Source of the DNA: Neoroseomonas soli
Lineage (GTDB): Bacteria; Pseudomonadota; Alphaproteobacteria; Acetobacterales; Acetobacteraceae
Direction of reading: 5' to 3'
Assembly: GCF_018129065.1 (NCBI RefSeq)
Contig: NZ_JAAEDM010000006.1
Coordinates: 62,001 to 126,000 of the forward strand
DNA: 64,000 nucleotides
Made by a program: the position numbers and the translations under genes. The notes beneath the pieces are model-generated. The model made no database searches and was not told the DNA's origin. It saw only the letters and a list, made by a program, of their open reading frames with translations. This document shows, piece by piece, positions 16,622 to 25,539 of this stretch (its first letter is position 1; each line of letters begins with the position of its first letter).

Positions 16622-17508
16622 TGAATGCCCAGGATCTCGCCCGCGCTCTATCGGCGCCGGGCCGCAACGCCCACCCCTTCACCGACGAGATGCACGGCGC
16701 GGGCAAGCCGCTGGTGCTGCATGCCTATCGCCCGGCCGGGTTCACGCCCGACAGCCCGGTGGTCTTCGTCCAGCACGGCATGGGCCGGAACGGGGACGAA
16801 TACCGCGACTTCTGGATCGAGGCCGCGGACCGCCACGGGCTGCTGATCCTGGCACCGACCTTCTCGGCGGAAACCCATCCGGGGGCCGAGACCTACAATA
16901 ATGGCGGCGTGCTGGATGACGCCGGCGCCATCACGCCCGCGCAGGGCTGGGCCTACCACATCCCGGCGCGGATCTTCGCGCTGCTGCGGGAAGCCGGCGT
17001 CACGCGCCGGACACAGGCTTTCCTCTTCGGCCATTCGGCAGGGTCGCAGTTCGCGCATCGCATGGCGTCGCTTACCGACCGCTCGCCCTTCTGCGCCATC
17101 GGCTGCGGCAATGCGGGCTGGTATTCCCTGCCGACGCTGGACCGCCGCTTTCCGGAAGGACTGGGGGGCCTCGGCCTCGCCGATGCCGATCTGGAGGCCT
17201 GGCTCGCCTACCCCCTGCTGATCCTCGCCGGCGACGCGGATACCGAGACGAGCGGGCCGTCCCTGCCGTCCAACCCCGAGGCAGTCGTCCAGGGCCCGCA
17301 CCGCTTCGCCCGCGCCCACAACTTCCTGGCCTTCGCCCGCTCCGAGGCTGCCCGCCGCGGCGTGCCCTGCCACTGGCGAATGGAGATGGTGCCCGGCATC
17401 GGCCACGACGGCAACGCCATGTCCAAGGTCTGCGCCGCCATCTGGTTCGAGGGCCGCCAGCCCGAGGCCGCGCGCATGGCGGAACTCGCCGGGAAGGTGG
17501 CGCTCTAG
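16621..17508 (+). CDS. Alpha/beta hydrolase
   Basis: A 295-residue alpha/beta hydrolase. PVVFVQHGMGRNGDEY forms the oxyanion strand-turn, LFGHSAGSQFAHRMA carries the G-x-S-x-G nucleophile elbow (GHSAG), ILAGDADTE supplies the acid position, and VPGIGHDGNAM the catalytic histidine. The nearest general types are polyhydroxybutyrate-depolymerase-like and dienelactone-hydrolase-like enzymes. No signal peptide, so it is probably cytoplasmic. It is translationally coupled to the solute-binding protein upstream, which implies that the imported substrate carries an ester or amide bond that it hydrolyses; this is inference. Confidence 0.8.
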   Translation: MNAQDLARALSAPGRNAHPFTDEMHGAGKPLVLHAYRPAGFTPDSPVVFVQHGMGRNGDEYRDFWIEAADRHGLLILAPTFSAETHPGAETYNNGGVLDDAGAITPAQGWAYHIPARIFALLREAGVTRRTQAFLFGHSAGSQFAHRMASLTDRSPFCAIGCGNAGWYSLPTLDRRFPEGLGGLGLADADLEAWLAYPLLILAGDADTETSGPSLPSNPEAVVQGPHRFARAHNFLAFARSEAARRGVPCHWRMEMVPGIGHDGNAMSKVCAAIWFEGRQPEAARMAELAGKVAL

Positions 17509-17532
17509 CCCCGGCGGGCCCATGTTCCGGCG

Positions 17533-19722
17533 ATGAACCTGATCGCCCCCGGCCCCGTCCTGTTCATGCCCCAGAAGCGCCCGGCCCCTGCGCCGCAGCG
17601 CCGCCTGTCCGTGGTCTCCCCGTTCGAGCCGAACGGCGACCAGCCCCAGGCCATCAGGGAATTGGCCGGCGGGCTGGAGCAGGGCGAACGCGACCAGGTG
17701 CTGCTCGGCGTCACCGGCTCCGGCAAGACGTTCACCATGGCCAAGGTGATCGAGCAGCTTCAGCGCCCGGCGCTCGTGCTCGCGCCGAACAAGACGCTGG
17801 CGGCGCAACTCTACGGGGAGATGAAATCCTTCTTCCCCGACAATGCGGTAGAATACTTCGTTTCCTACTATGATTACTTCCAGCCGGAAGCCTACGTCCC
17901 GCGCACGGACACCTACATCGAGAAGGATTCGCAGATCAACGAGCAGATCGACCGCATGCGGCATTCGGCGACGCAGGCGCTGCTCGAACGCAACGACGTG
18001 GTGATCGTCGCCTCCGTCTCCTGCATCTACGGCATCGGGTCGGTCGAGACCTATTCGCGCATGGTCGTGAAGCTCGAACGCGGCGGGCGGATCGATCGCG
18101 ACGCGCTGGTGAAGGGCCTGGTCGAACAGCAGTATCGTCGCAACGACGCCTTCTTCGCCCGCGGCACCTTCCGCGTGCGCGGCGAGAGCGTCGATATTTG
18201 GCCCTCGCACCTGGATGACCGCGCCTGGCGCGTCTCCCTCTTCGGCGACGAGATCGACGGCATCCGGGAATTCGATCCGTTGACCGGCGAGATCACCGGC
18301 GAGATGGAACGCGTCGCGATCTACGCCAACAGCCACTACGTAACGCCGCGCCCGACGCTCACCCAGGCGATTTCGCAGATCAAGGTCGAGCTGAAGGAAC
18401 GGCTCGCGCAACTGGAAGCGGAAGGCAAGCTGCTGGAGCGCCAGCGCCTGGAACAGCGCACTATCTTCGACATCGAGATGATGGAGACGACCGGGTCCTG
18501 CAAAGGGATCGAGAACTATTCGCGCTACCTGACCGGCCGCAACCCGGGCGAGCCACCGCCGACCCTCTTCGAATATCTGCCCGACAACGCCGTGCTGATC
18601 GTGGACGAGAGCCACGTGACCGTGCCGCAGATCGGCGGCATGTATCGCGGAGACTATGCGCGCAAGTCGATCCTCTCCGAATTCGGCTTCCGCCTGCCCT
18701 CCTGCACCGACAACCGGCCGCTGAAGTTCGAGGAGTGGGACGCCTATCGCCCGCAGACGGTCTTCGTCAGCGCGACGCCCGGTCCCTGGGAGATGGAACG
18801 CACCGGCGGCGCCTTCGCCGAGCAGGTGATCCGCCCGACCGGCCTGGTGGACCCCGTCTGCGAGATTCGCCCCGTTGAAGGCCAAGTGGACGACCTTCTG
18901 GCAGAATGCCGCGCCGTCGCCCAGAAGGGCGGCCGCGTGCTGGTCACGACGCTGACCAAGCGCATGGCCGAGGATCTCACGGAATACATGACGGAAGCGG
19001 GCATCCGCGTGCGCTACCTGCATTCCGACGTGGACACGCTGGAGCGGATCGAGATCATCCGCGACCTGCGCAAGGGCGTCTTCGATGTGCTGGTCGGCAT
19101 CAATCTGCTGCGCGAGGGCCTCGACATTCCCGAATGCGCGCTGGTCGCGATCCTGGATGCCGACAAGGAAGGATTCCTGCGTTCGACGACGTCGCTCATC
19201 CAGACCATCGGCCGCGCCGCGCGCAATGCCGAAGGCCGCGTGGTTCTCTACGCCGACACCATGACGAGGAGCCTGCGCAACGCGCTCGAGGAAACCGAGC
19301 GCCGCCGCGCCAAGCAGCAGGCCTGGAACACCGAGCACGGCATCACCCCGCAGACCATCCGCCGCGAGATCGCCGACGTGCTCAGGGACGTCAGCCAGGG
19401 CGACTATGTCACCGTCGATGCAGTGGAAGGCGAGGAGGAGCAGCACTTCGTCGGCAAGGACCTGCGCGCCACCATCGCGGAACTCGAACGCAAGATGCGC
19501 GCCGCCGCCGCGGAACTGGAATTCGAGACCGCCGCCCGGCTGCGCGACGAGATCAAGCGGCTCGAATCCCTGGACCTTGGCCTGGAACCCAACCTCGCCG
19601 GCCGCTCCCTGCGGGAGGCCACGCCAAAGGCGGATTGGAAGCCGAAGCCGATGGGGCCTGGCGGTGGCGGCTATGAGCCCAAGGGAGCAAAGACGGGCGG
19701 GCGGAAGCGTCGCGCGTCCTGA
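17533..19722 (+). CDS. uvrB: Excinuclease ABC subunit B
   Basis: A 729-residue UvrB, the damage-verifying helicase of nucleotide excision repair working with UvrA and UvrC. Walker [15 protein letters not shown], the beta-hairpin region [38 protein letters not shown] and helicase motifs LREGLDIPE and [10 protein letters not shown] are all intact, and a C-terminal UVR domain ([20 protein letters not shown]) for UvrC binding is present. The last 40 residues are glycine/lysine-rich. An in-frame ATG at 17566 (MPQKRPAP) may be the true start, since the first residues are not conserved. Confidence 0.97.
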   Translation: MNLIAPGPVLFMPQKRPAPAPQRRLSVVSPFEPNGDQPQAIRELAGGLEQGERDQVLLGVTGSGKTFTMAKVIEQLQRPALVLAPNKTLAAQLYGEMKSFFPDNAVEYFVSYYDYFQPEAYVPRTDTYIEKDSQINEQIDRMRHSATQALLERNDVVIVASVSCIYGIGSVETYSRMVVKLERGGRIDRDALVKGLVEQQYRRNDAFFARGTFRVRGESVDIWPSHLDDRAWRVSLFGDEIDGIREFDPLTGEITGEMERVAIYANSHYVTPRPTLTQAISQIKVELKERLAQLEAEGKLLERQRLEQRTIFDIEMMETTGSCKGIENYSRYLTGRNPGEPPPTLFEYLPDNAVLIVDESHVTVPQIGGMYRGDYARKSILSEFGFRLPSCTDNRPLKFEEWDAYRPQTVFVSATPGPWEMERTGGAFAEQVIRPTGLVDPVCEIRPVEGQVDDLLAECRAVAQKGGRVLVTTLTKRMAEDLTEYMTEAGIRVRYLHSDVDTLERIEIIRDLRKGVFDVLVGINLLREGLDIPECALVAILDADKEGFLRSTTSLIQTIGRAARNAEGRVVLYADTMTRSLRNALEETERRRAKQQAWNTEHGITPQTIRREIADVLRDVSQGDYVTVDAVEGEEEQHFVGKDLRATIAELERKMRAAAAELEFETAARLRDEIKRLESLDLGLEPNLAGRSLREATPKADWKPKPMGPGGGGYEPKGAKTGGRKRRAS

Positions 19723-19736
19723 CGCGGATGTGATGT

Positions 19737-19760
19737 CCGGGGCTGCCTTCGCCCCGGTTC
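19737..19760 (+). terminator. Terminator-like hairpin after uvrB
   Basis: A perfect 7-bp stem CCGGGGC (19737-19743) and GCCCCGG (19751-19757), with loop TGCCTTC and a short TTCT tail, starts 14 bp after the uvrB stop. Confidence 0.55.
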
Positions 19761-19827
19761 TGCCCGATCAACGCCACACGTTGCGATTGTGTTGGCGGCC
19801 ATGGATTACCACTGCAGGAGGCAGGCC

Positions 19828-20067
19828 ATGGCCATTTCCCAAATTCGTATTCTTGCCGTGTCGCTGGTCGCGCTGGCCCTTGCCGCCTGTTCGGACCCGG
19901 TGGGCCGGCGTGCGCTGATCGGCGGCGGCATCGGTGCCGGGGCCGGTGCCGCGGTCGGTGCCCTGACCGGGGGCTCGCCCCTGGCCGGTGCGGCGATCGG
20001 CGGCGCCGGCGGTGCCGCCATCGGCGCCCTGACCGCCCCCCGCCAGCCCCGCGGCTACTATTACTGA
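19828..20067 (+). CDS. Small glycine-zipper lipoprotein
   Basis: A 79-residue protein starting at 19828, where AGGAGG (19816-19821) gives a strong ribosome site 6 bases upstream. Residues 1-22 are a lipoprotein signal with lipobox LAAC at the cysteine. The remainder is a glycine zipper: ALIGGGIGAGAGAAVGALTG then [15 protein letters not shown], as in YMGG-type and 17-kDa-antigen-like envelope proteins that pack against membrane. A role in outer-membrane integrity is inferred only. An upstream in-frame ATG at 19789 lacks a ribosome site. Confidence 0.75.
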   Translation: MAISQIRILAVSLVALALAACSDPVGRRALIGGGIGAGAGAAVGALTGGSPLAGAAIGGAGGAAIGALTAPRQPRGYYY

Positions 20068-20091
20068 CCGCCAGCGAGGGCGGACTCCCAA

Positions 20092-20137
20092 AGAAGGGAG
20101 GGGGTCGCGGGGGAGGTTCTCCTCCCTCGCGCCTTTT
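20092..20137 (+). terminator. Terminator and palindromic repeat, GGGGGAG-TTCN family copy 2
   Basis: AGAAGGGAGGGGG lead, then stem GCGGGGGAGG (20107-20116), loop TTCT, and CCTCCCTCGC (20121-20130) with one G-T pair, followed by GCCTTTT. This is a good intrinsic terminator for the lipoprotein gene and closely resembles the repeats at 2076 and 55294. Confidence 0.7.
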
Positions 20138-20140
20138 CTG

Positions 20141-20908
20141 TCAGGTGAGGGTCAGTTCGACCTTCCCCAGCGTATCGAACTCCACGACCACCTTGCAGGG
20201 TCCATCGACCCAGATCGGCGGCGTCACCGACCCCAGGAACACCACCTGCCCCGTGCGCAGCCCGCCGAATTCCGTCGCGCAGGCGGAGGAGGCGAGCCAT
20301 GCCAGCGCCTCGAAGGGGTGCCCGAGCAGGTCCGCGCCGACGCCTTCCCCGCGCACCTCCCCGTTCACCGTGAGCCGCCCCCGGGTCGCGCCGAGATCGA
20401 GGCTGCGCCAGTCCGCGACGGCCGCGCCGAGCACGCCGCCAGCATGGAAGACCTGGTCCGCGATCAGCGTCGGCGTGCCGAGCTTCGCCAGGTCGTCGTA
20501 GCGCTTCTCGACGATCTCCATGGCCGCGAAGACCTCGCCCACGGCCGCTGCCGCCTGGTCCCGCGTGCAGGGGCCGGGCGCGATGTCGCGGGCGAGACGC
20601 AGCCCGACCTCGCATTCCAGGCCGGGGTTCACGAAATCGGCGTGGCGGGCGGTCGCGGGCGTGGCGCGCAGGCCGGATTTCGGCACGAAACCCGCTGCCG
20701 GGCCGGCGAGGCCCAGGATGGACTGCATCTGCTTCGTGGTGGCGCCGATCTTGAAGCCCGCCGGCGGCAAGCCGCCGAGGCGGAGCGCGACCTCCTTCTG
20801 CAGGGCGTAGCCGGCTTCCGGCGTGGCGGGCGCAAGGGCGCCCAGCGGGGCCAGGATGCGCCTGGCGCGGCGAGCCTCGATGATCGCTTCGGCGGCCTCG
20901 GATGCCAT
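20141..20908 (-). CDS. 2-oxopent-4-enoate hydratase / fumarylacetoacetate hydrolase-fold protein
   Basis: A 255-residue protein of the MhpD-like hydratase group. It has the helical N-terminal part typical of hydratases (ILAPLGALAPATPEAGYALQ), GFKIGATTKQMQ, the metal-binding region VNPGLECEVGLRLARDI with an E-x-E pair, and HPFEALAWLASSACATEFGGL and GQVVFLGSVTPPIWVDG near the end. Members hydrate 2-hydroxy-dienoates from meta-cleavage of aromatics or decarboxylate related oxo acids. No catechol pathway genes are adjacent, so the substrate is open. It converges on the lipoprotein gene. Confidence 0.85.
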   Translation of the reverse strand: MASEAAEAIIEARRARRILAPLGALAPATPEAGYALQKEVALRLGGLPPAGFKIGATTKQMQSILGLAGPAAGFVPKSGLRATPATARHADFVNPGLECEVGLRLARDIAPGPCTRDQAAAAVGEVFAAMEIVEKRYDDLAKLGTPTLIADQVFHAGGVLGAAVADWRSLDLGATRGRLTVNGEVRGEGVGADLLGHPFEALAWLASSACATEFGGLRTGQVVFLGSVTPPIWVDGPCKVVVEFDTLGKVELTLT

Positions 20909-20993
20909 GGTGGGTTTCCTCCTCGAAGGCGGGCATGCTGTCCGCAGCGCCGTGCCGGGGCAAGCCGGCGCATGGGGGAGGGCCGGGGGGACC

Positions 20994-21290
20994 GTGAGGA
21001 TCCGTTACCGCGTGCTGCTGCTGGTGGCCGTGCTCACGGCGATCGCGGGCGTGCTGGAACTGCTGGCCGGCGACGTCGACGCCTTCGAGACGCGCACGGG
21101 CTTCTTCGACCGAATCGGCACGCTGGCCATCAACGGCATGGTCGCGCTGGTGGGTCTGGTCGCGGCGCTCTACGCGACTTCGGTCTTCTTCCCGCGCCGG
21201 TGGGGGGAGAAGGCGGGCGTCGGCGGGGCGATCCTCGCCGCGCTGGTCGCCGCCTTCTGCCTTCGCGTCCTGTGGCTTGGCGGGGCCTAG
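20994..21290 (+). CDS. Small two- or three-helix membrane protein, unknown function
   Basis: A 98-residue protein read from the GTG at 20994 (VRIRYRVLLLVAVLTAIAGV). Hydrophobic segments are at about residues 6-22, 43-62 and 76-94, separated by a short charged loop DVDAFETRTGFFDRIGTLAING. No family is recognised. The stop codon TAG is shared with the CTAGAGC start of the adjoining palindromic repeat, so the repeat may have inserted at, or created, the end of this gene. Divergent from the hydratase gene. Confidence 0.6.
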   Translation: MRIRYRVLLLVAVLTAIAGVLELLAGDVDAFETRTGFFDRIGTLAINGMVALVGLVAALYATSVFFPRRWGEKAGVGGAILAALVAAFCLRVLWLGGA

Positions 21291-21499
21291 AGCAGATCCC
21301 GATCAGGTGGAATCACCTGATCGGGTGAAGATGCTCGCTAAAACAAAGGCCTGGAGCGGTGTTCGTGAGCCGAGGCGAACGGAAACCGCTCTAGATGCAG
21401 ATCCCGATCAGGTGGAATTGCCTGATCGGGTGACGATGCTCGCAGAAACAAGCGCCTGGAGCGGTGTCCGTAATCCGAGGCGAACGGAGGCGGCTCCAG
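21291..21499. repeat. Tandem pair of 105-bp palindromic repeat units
   Basis: Two direct copies starting GCAGATCCCGATCAGG at 21292 and 21397. Each contains a long hairpin, CCCGATCAGGTG (21298-21309) with CACCTGATCGGG (21314-21325) around a GAAT loop in unit 1, and a second inverted pair GAGCGGTG...GCGAACGG...CCGCTC. Unit 2 differs at several bases, including one arm base. Such CTAGAGCAG-type repeats recur between genes of alphaproteobacteria. Only these two copies are in the window. Confidence 0.85.
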
Positions 21500-21530
21500 G
21501 CAGGCCGCCCCGTCCCCCGTGTCCGCGCTG

Positions 21531-22457
21531 CTACCGCCGCACAATCTCGTAGAGCGCTACCGCCGCCGCAGCGGCGACGTTGAGGCTTTCGACCCCCTCA
21601 GCCATCGGCAGGCGCACCAGTTCGTCGCAGGTCTCGCGCTGCAGGCGCCGCAGGCCGGAATCCTCGGCACCGAGCACGAGGGCCGCGCGGCGGTCGCGCG
21701 GGGCGGCTTCGGCGATGGTGCGCTTTCCCTCGCCTGCCAGGCCCAGCACCCAGAATCCGGCCTTCTGAAGCGCGGCGATGGCGCGCGAGAGGTTTACCTC
21801 CCGCACCACCGGCACAACGTCGAGCGTGCCGGAGGCGGCGCGGGCCAGCGCGCCGGTCTCGGGCGGGGCATGGCGGTCCTGCAGCACCACGCAGGCGGCG
21901 CCGAAGGCCGCGGCGGCACGCAGCACGGCGCCGACATTGCGCGGGTCCGTGACCTGGTCGAGCAGCAGCACCGGCCCGTCCGAGGCGGCGATGGCGTCCT
22001 CGAGCGCCACGGGCTCGAGGGGCTCGGCGAGCAGGGCGATGCCCTGATGGACCGAATCCTCGGGCAGGAAGGTGGCGAAGCGGGCGCGGTCGGCGCGCTC
22101 TGGCGTGACGCGCCAGGGGCCCGCGAATCGCTCGCGCAGGGCGGCTTCGGCCTCTGTCGTCACCAGCAGACGGCGAGGCTTGCGGCGAGGGTTGGACAGG
22201 GCTGCGAGAACCGCATGCTGACCGTAGATCCAGAAGGCGCCGGAGCCCGCTCCGGCACCGGGGCGGGGCGGTTCGGCTACAGGTTCCGCCGGTGCGTCGC
22301 GGCCCGGGCGCGCGCCTTGGCGCGCCTTCCGACCGGGAGCGGGCTCATTCCGCGCGGGGCGCTCGGCCTCGGGGCGGGAAGTGCGGCCGCGCTGGGGCGG
22401 GCCGCCGGCGGGGCGTGCAGGGGAACGGTTTTCGGGCCGCTTAGGGGGGCGTCGCAT
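21531..22457 (-). CDS. rlmB: 23S rRNA 2'-O-ribose methyltransferase of the TrmH/SpoU family (RlmB-like)
   Basis: A 308-residue protein. The first 75 residues are arginine/proline-rich and probably disordered, followed by an L30e-like substrate-binding domain beginning FWIYGQHAVLAALSNPRRKPRR. The SPOUT domain shows motif 1 LLLDQVTDPRNVGAVLRAAAAF, motif 2 LVLGAEDSGLRRL and motif 3 ESLNVAAAAAVALYE, which form the S-adenosylmethionine knot. RlmB methylates G2251 of 23S rRNA; the match is to the family and exact site is inferred. It is divergent from the tRNA-Tyr operon. Confidence 0.88.
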   Translation of the reverse strand: MRRPPKRPENRSPARPAGGPPQRGRTSRPEAERPARNEPAPGRKARQGARPGRDAPAEPVAEPPRPGAGAGSGAFWIYGQHAVLAALSNPRRKPRRLLVTTEAEAALRERFAGPWRVTPERADRARFATFLPEDSVHQGIALLAEPLEPVALEDAIAASDGPVLLLDQVTDPRNVGAVLRAAAAFGAACVVLQDRHAPPETGALARAASGTLDVVPVVREVNLSRAIAALQKAGFWVLGLAGEGKRTIAEAAPRDRRAALVLGAEDSGLRRLQRETCDELVRLPMAEGVESLNVAAAAAVALYEIVRR

Positions 22458-22534
22458 GCGCCCATCCTGCCTGCGCGGCGAGGGGAAGGAAACCGCCCGG
22501 CATCATCGGTGCACTGCGCCCGCGAGACGCTCCG

Positions 22535-22563
22535 TTGACAGCACGCGCTGCATGCGGTTAACC
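22535..22563 (+). promoter_or_regulatory. Candidate sigma-70 promoter of the tRNA-Tyr/tuf operon
   Basis: TTGACA at 22535-22540, a 17-bp spacer, then TTAACC at 22558-22563, ending 42 bp before tRNA-Tyr. A run of C and G follows the -10 box, like the GC-rich discriminators of stringently controlled promoters. The -35 box is perfect, the -10 box is weak. Confidence 0.5.
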
Positions 22564-22605
22564 CCCCGCGCTCCCGCCAGCCCCAGTTATTGGGCGAGCG
22601 GCTGC

Positions 22606-22688
22606 GGAGGGGTGCCCGAGTGGCTAAAGGGGACGGACTGTAAATCCGTTGGCTTGCGCCTACGTTGGTTCGAATCCAACCCCCTCCA
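22606..22688 (+). tRNA. tRNA-Tyr (anticodon GTA)
   Basis: Acceptor arms GGAGGGG (22606-22612) and CCCCTCC (22681-22687) with discriminator A. Anticodon GTA is at 22640-22642 in the loop of ACGGACTGTAAATCCG. The long variable arm (TTGGCTTGCGCCTACG) is that of a class II tRNA, as expected for bacterial tyrosine tRNA. CCA is not encoded. Confidence 0.95.
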
Positions 22689-22767
22689 TATCGCCCGCCC
22701 GTGACGACGGGACGAATTCCCCGGACCGGGCGGCGGGAACTTGGATGGGTGCGCGGCGCCTCGCGGC

Positions 22768-22841
22768 GCGGGTGTAGCTCAATGGTAGAGCCCCAGCCTT
22801 CCAAGCTGGTTGTGCGGGTTCGATTCCCGTCACCCGCTCCA
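22768..22841 (+). tRNA. tRNA-Gly (anticodon TCC)
   Basis: Acceptor arms GCGGGTG (22768-22774) and CACCCGC (22831-22837); anticodon TCC at 22800-22802 in loop CTTCCAA closed by CCAGC and GCTGG; T arm GCGGGTTCGATTCCCGT. CCA is encoded at 22839-22841. Confidence 0.95.
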
Positions 22842-22858
22842 GCGAAGCGCGGGTGGCC

Positions 22859-22955
22859 GCTCCGCCAGGAGCGCGGGACAAGTTTGCTCCGCCAGGAGCG
22901 CGGTGTGTGCTCCGCCAGGAGCGCGGGACGTGTGTGCTCCACGAGGAGCACGGGA
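22859..22955 (+). repeat. Four tandem mini-hairpins between tRNA-Gly and tuf
   Basis: Four copies of GCTCC-N4-GGAGC followed by (A/G)CGGG or similar, starting at 22859, 22886, 22909 and 22936 (spacing 27, 23, 27). In copy 4 the loop and flank differ (ACGA, then ACGGGAC) but both arms are kept. They lie in the transcribed spacer just before tuf. Confidence 0.8.
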
Positions 22956-23000
22956 CTGTGTTGGCGGTAACGGATCGGAACGAGGACGCGGGACAGGGCC

Positions 23001-24188
<1,188 letters not shown>

Positions 24189-24247
24189 CTCCGCGGCAGG
24201 CGTTTGCGTATCCGCCATCGTCGCTTACTGTGGCGGCGGCGGACATT

Positions 24248-24324
24248 AGGGGCGTAGCTCAATTGGCTAGAGCGCCGGTCTCCAAAACCGGAGGTTGGGG
24301 GTTCGAGACCCTCCGCCCCTGCCA
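24248..24324 (+). tRNA. tRNA-Trp (anticodon CCA)
   Basis: Acceptor arms AGGGGCG (24248-24254) and CGCCCCT (24314-24320), discriminator G, encoded CCA at 24322-24324. Anticodon CCA at 24282-24284 in loop CTCCAAA closed by CCGGT and ACCGG. The position between tuf and secE is typical of alphaproteobacteria. Confidence 0.95.
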
Positions 24325-24404
24325 TCGCCGCCAGGCCCGAGGCAATTCACCGTGGGTGGCGACCCGTAAGGGCTGCCGCCCGCAATCGTTCCAGAGGTAG
24401 TCAC

Positions 24405-24599
24405 TTGGCCAAACTCGATCCGGCGCAGTTCGTCCGGGAAGTCCGCCAGGAAGTGGGTCGCGTGACCTGGCCCTCGCGCAAGGAGACGCTCGTCACCACC
24501 GGCCTGGTGCTGGCGATGTCGGCGCTTGCCGCGGTGTTCTTCCTGGTGGTGGACCAGTTGATCCAGGTGGCCATGCGCCTCGTGTTCGGAATCGGCTGA
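24405..24599 (+). CDS. secE: Preprotein translocase subunit SecE
   Basis: A 64-residue short-form SecE with a single C-terminal membrane segment (TTGLVLAMSALAAVFFLVVDQ), preceded by the conserved amphipathic helix FVREVRQEVGRVTWPSRKET. It clamps SecY in the SecYEG channel. It starts with TTG at 24405, supported by AGAGG about eight bases upstream; no ATG is available in frame. nusG follows after 13 bp. Confidence 0.95.
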   Translation: MAKLDPAQFVREVRQEVGRVTWPSRKETLVTTGLVLAMSALAAVFFLVVDQLIQVAMRLVFGIG

Positions 24600-24612
24600 G
24601 GGAGACGGCACC

Positions 24613-25149
24613 GTGGCCGAGAAGAAGTGGTACGTGGTTCATGTCTACTCGGGCTTCGAGAAGAAGATCGCCGAGCAGATCAAGCAGCAGGCCGCGCAGA
24701 AGGGTCTCGCCGACAAGTTCGACGAGGTCCTGGTTCCGACCGAGCAGGTGACCGAGGTCCGCCGCGGGCACAAGGTCGACACCGACCGGAAGTTCTTCCC
24801 CGGCTATGTGCTGGTGAAGATGGAGATGACAGACGACGCGTGGCACCTGGTGAAGGACACGCCGAAGGTCACCGGCTTCCTCGGTGCGCGCAACAAGCCG
24901 CAACCCGTACCCGCCAGCGAGGCCGAGCGCCTGCTGCGCCAGGTGCAGGAAGGCGTGGAGAAGCCGCGCAAGCCCGCCGTGATCTTCGAGGTGGGCGAGC
25001 AGGTGCGCGTGGCCGATGGCCCCTTCACCTCCTTCAACGGCGTGGTCGAGGAAGTCGACGAGGAGAAGGGCCGCGTGAAGGTGTCCGTCTCCATCTTCGG
25101 CCGCTCGACGCCGGTCGATCTCGAATACGGTCAGGTCGAGAAGCTCTGA
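24613..25149 (+). CDS. nusG: Transcription termination/antitermination factor NusG
   Basis: A 178-residue NusG with a GTG start. The NGN domain (KKWYVVHVYSGFEKKIAEQI ... PGYVLVKMEMTDDAWHLVKD) binds RNA polymerase beta-prime, and the C-terminal KOW domain (FEVGEQVRVADGPFTSFNGV) contacts Rho or ribosomal protein S10. Length is standard. In most bacteria rplK follows directly; here a four-hairpin repeat and three minus-strand genes intervene. Confidence 0.97.
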   Translation: MAEKKWYVVHVYSGFEKKIAEQIKQQAAQKGLADKFDEVLVPTEQVTEVRRGHKVDTDRKFFPGYVLVKMEMTDDAWHLVKDTPKVTGFLGARNKPQPVPASEAERLLRQVQEGVEKPRKPAVIFEVGEQVRVADGPFTSFNGVVEEVDEEKGRVKVSVSIFGRSTPVDLEYGQVEKL

Positions 25150-25158
25150 TCGCGTGAC

Positions 25159-25276
25159 CGAGGGGGCGCTGCCCCCTCGACCCCCGCCGGGGTGGCCGAG
25201 CCACCCCGGACCCCGCCCGGAGTATCGGTTTCCAAAGGCCTTTCGGCCTTTGGCGGGGCCAGGGGCAGAGCCCCTG
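25159..25276. repeat. Cassette of four consecutive perfect hairpins
   Basis: Hairpin 1: CGAGGGGGC/GCCCCCTCG (25159-25179). Hairpin 2: CCGGGGTGGC/GCCACCCCGG (25187-25209). Hairpin 3: CCAAAGGCC/GGCCTTTGG (25232-25253). Hairpin 4: CAGGGGC/GCCCCTG (25260-25276). All have perfect arms and 3-4 base loops. The block lies between the convergent nusG and the small gene at 25281 and can serve as terminator for both. Confidence 0.85.
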
Positions 25277-25280
25277 CCTT

Positions 25281-25490
25281 CTACTGCCGCGCCAGCGCCT
25301 GTCGTCCGGCCTCGGTGGCCTGCACCATGCCGTCGCGCAGCGTGACGAAGCCCGCCTCCACCGCATCCTCCCACACCGTCAGCCGCGGGCAGGACGTCCG
25401 CCAGGCGTCCAGGACCTCCGCATAGGGGCGCGGCCGTTGCGCGACGAAGGCGACAAGGTCGAGGATCAGCGGCCTGAGTGTCTCTGACAT
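25281..25490 (-). CDS. Small conserved-looking protein, possible winged-helix
   Basis: A 69-residue cytoplasmic protein with a strong ribosome site (AGGAGG, then AAACG, then ATG at 25490). The sequence MSETLRPLILDLVAFVAQRP, then YAEVLDAWRTSCPRLTVWED and VTLRDGMVQATEAGRQALAR, is helix-helix-turn-strand-like and resembles the layout of a compact winged helix with a wing ending in LTEAGR-type text. No family is firmly recognised. It is the last of three minus-strand genes inserted between nusG and rplK. Confidence 0.6.
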   Translation of the reverse strand: MSETLRPLILDLVAFVAQRPRPYAEVLDAWRTSCPRLTVWEDAVEAGFVTLRDGMVQATEAGRQALARQ

Positions 25491-25539
25491 CGTTTCCTCC
25501 TTGTGCTGCGGCCAGCGGCGGCCCGAGGTCGTTGTGGCG

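Noticed and set aside
16648-19446. A 932-codon minus-strand frame opposite the hydrolase and uvrB
   Set aside because: It spans two unrelated plus-strand genes and shows only composition-driven sequence; a stop-poor antisense frame in GC-rich DNA.
22859-22955. Possible CRISPR array
   Set aside because: Repeat units are only about 20 bp, the intervals are a few bases and not spacer-like, and no cas gene is near.
22842-23000. A tRNA-Thr gene expected between tRNA-Gly and tuf by analogy with E. coli
   Set aside because: No cloverleaf or TGT anticodon arm could be built; the region holds the mini-hairpin array instead.
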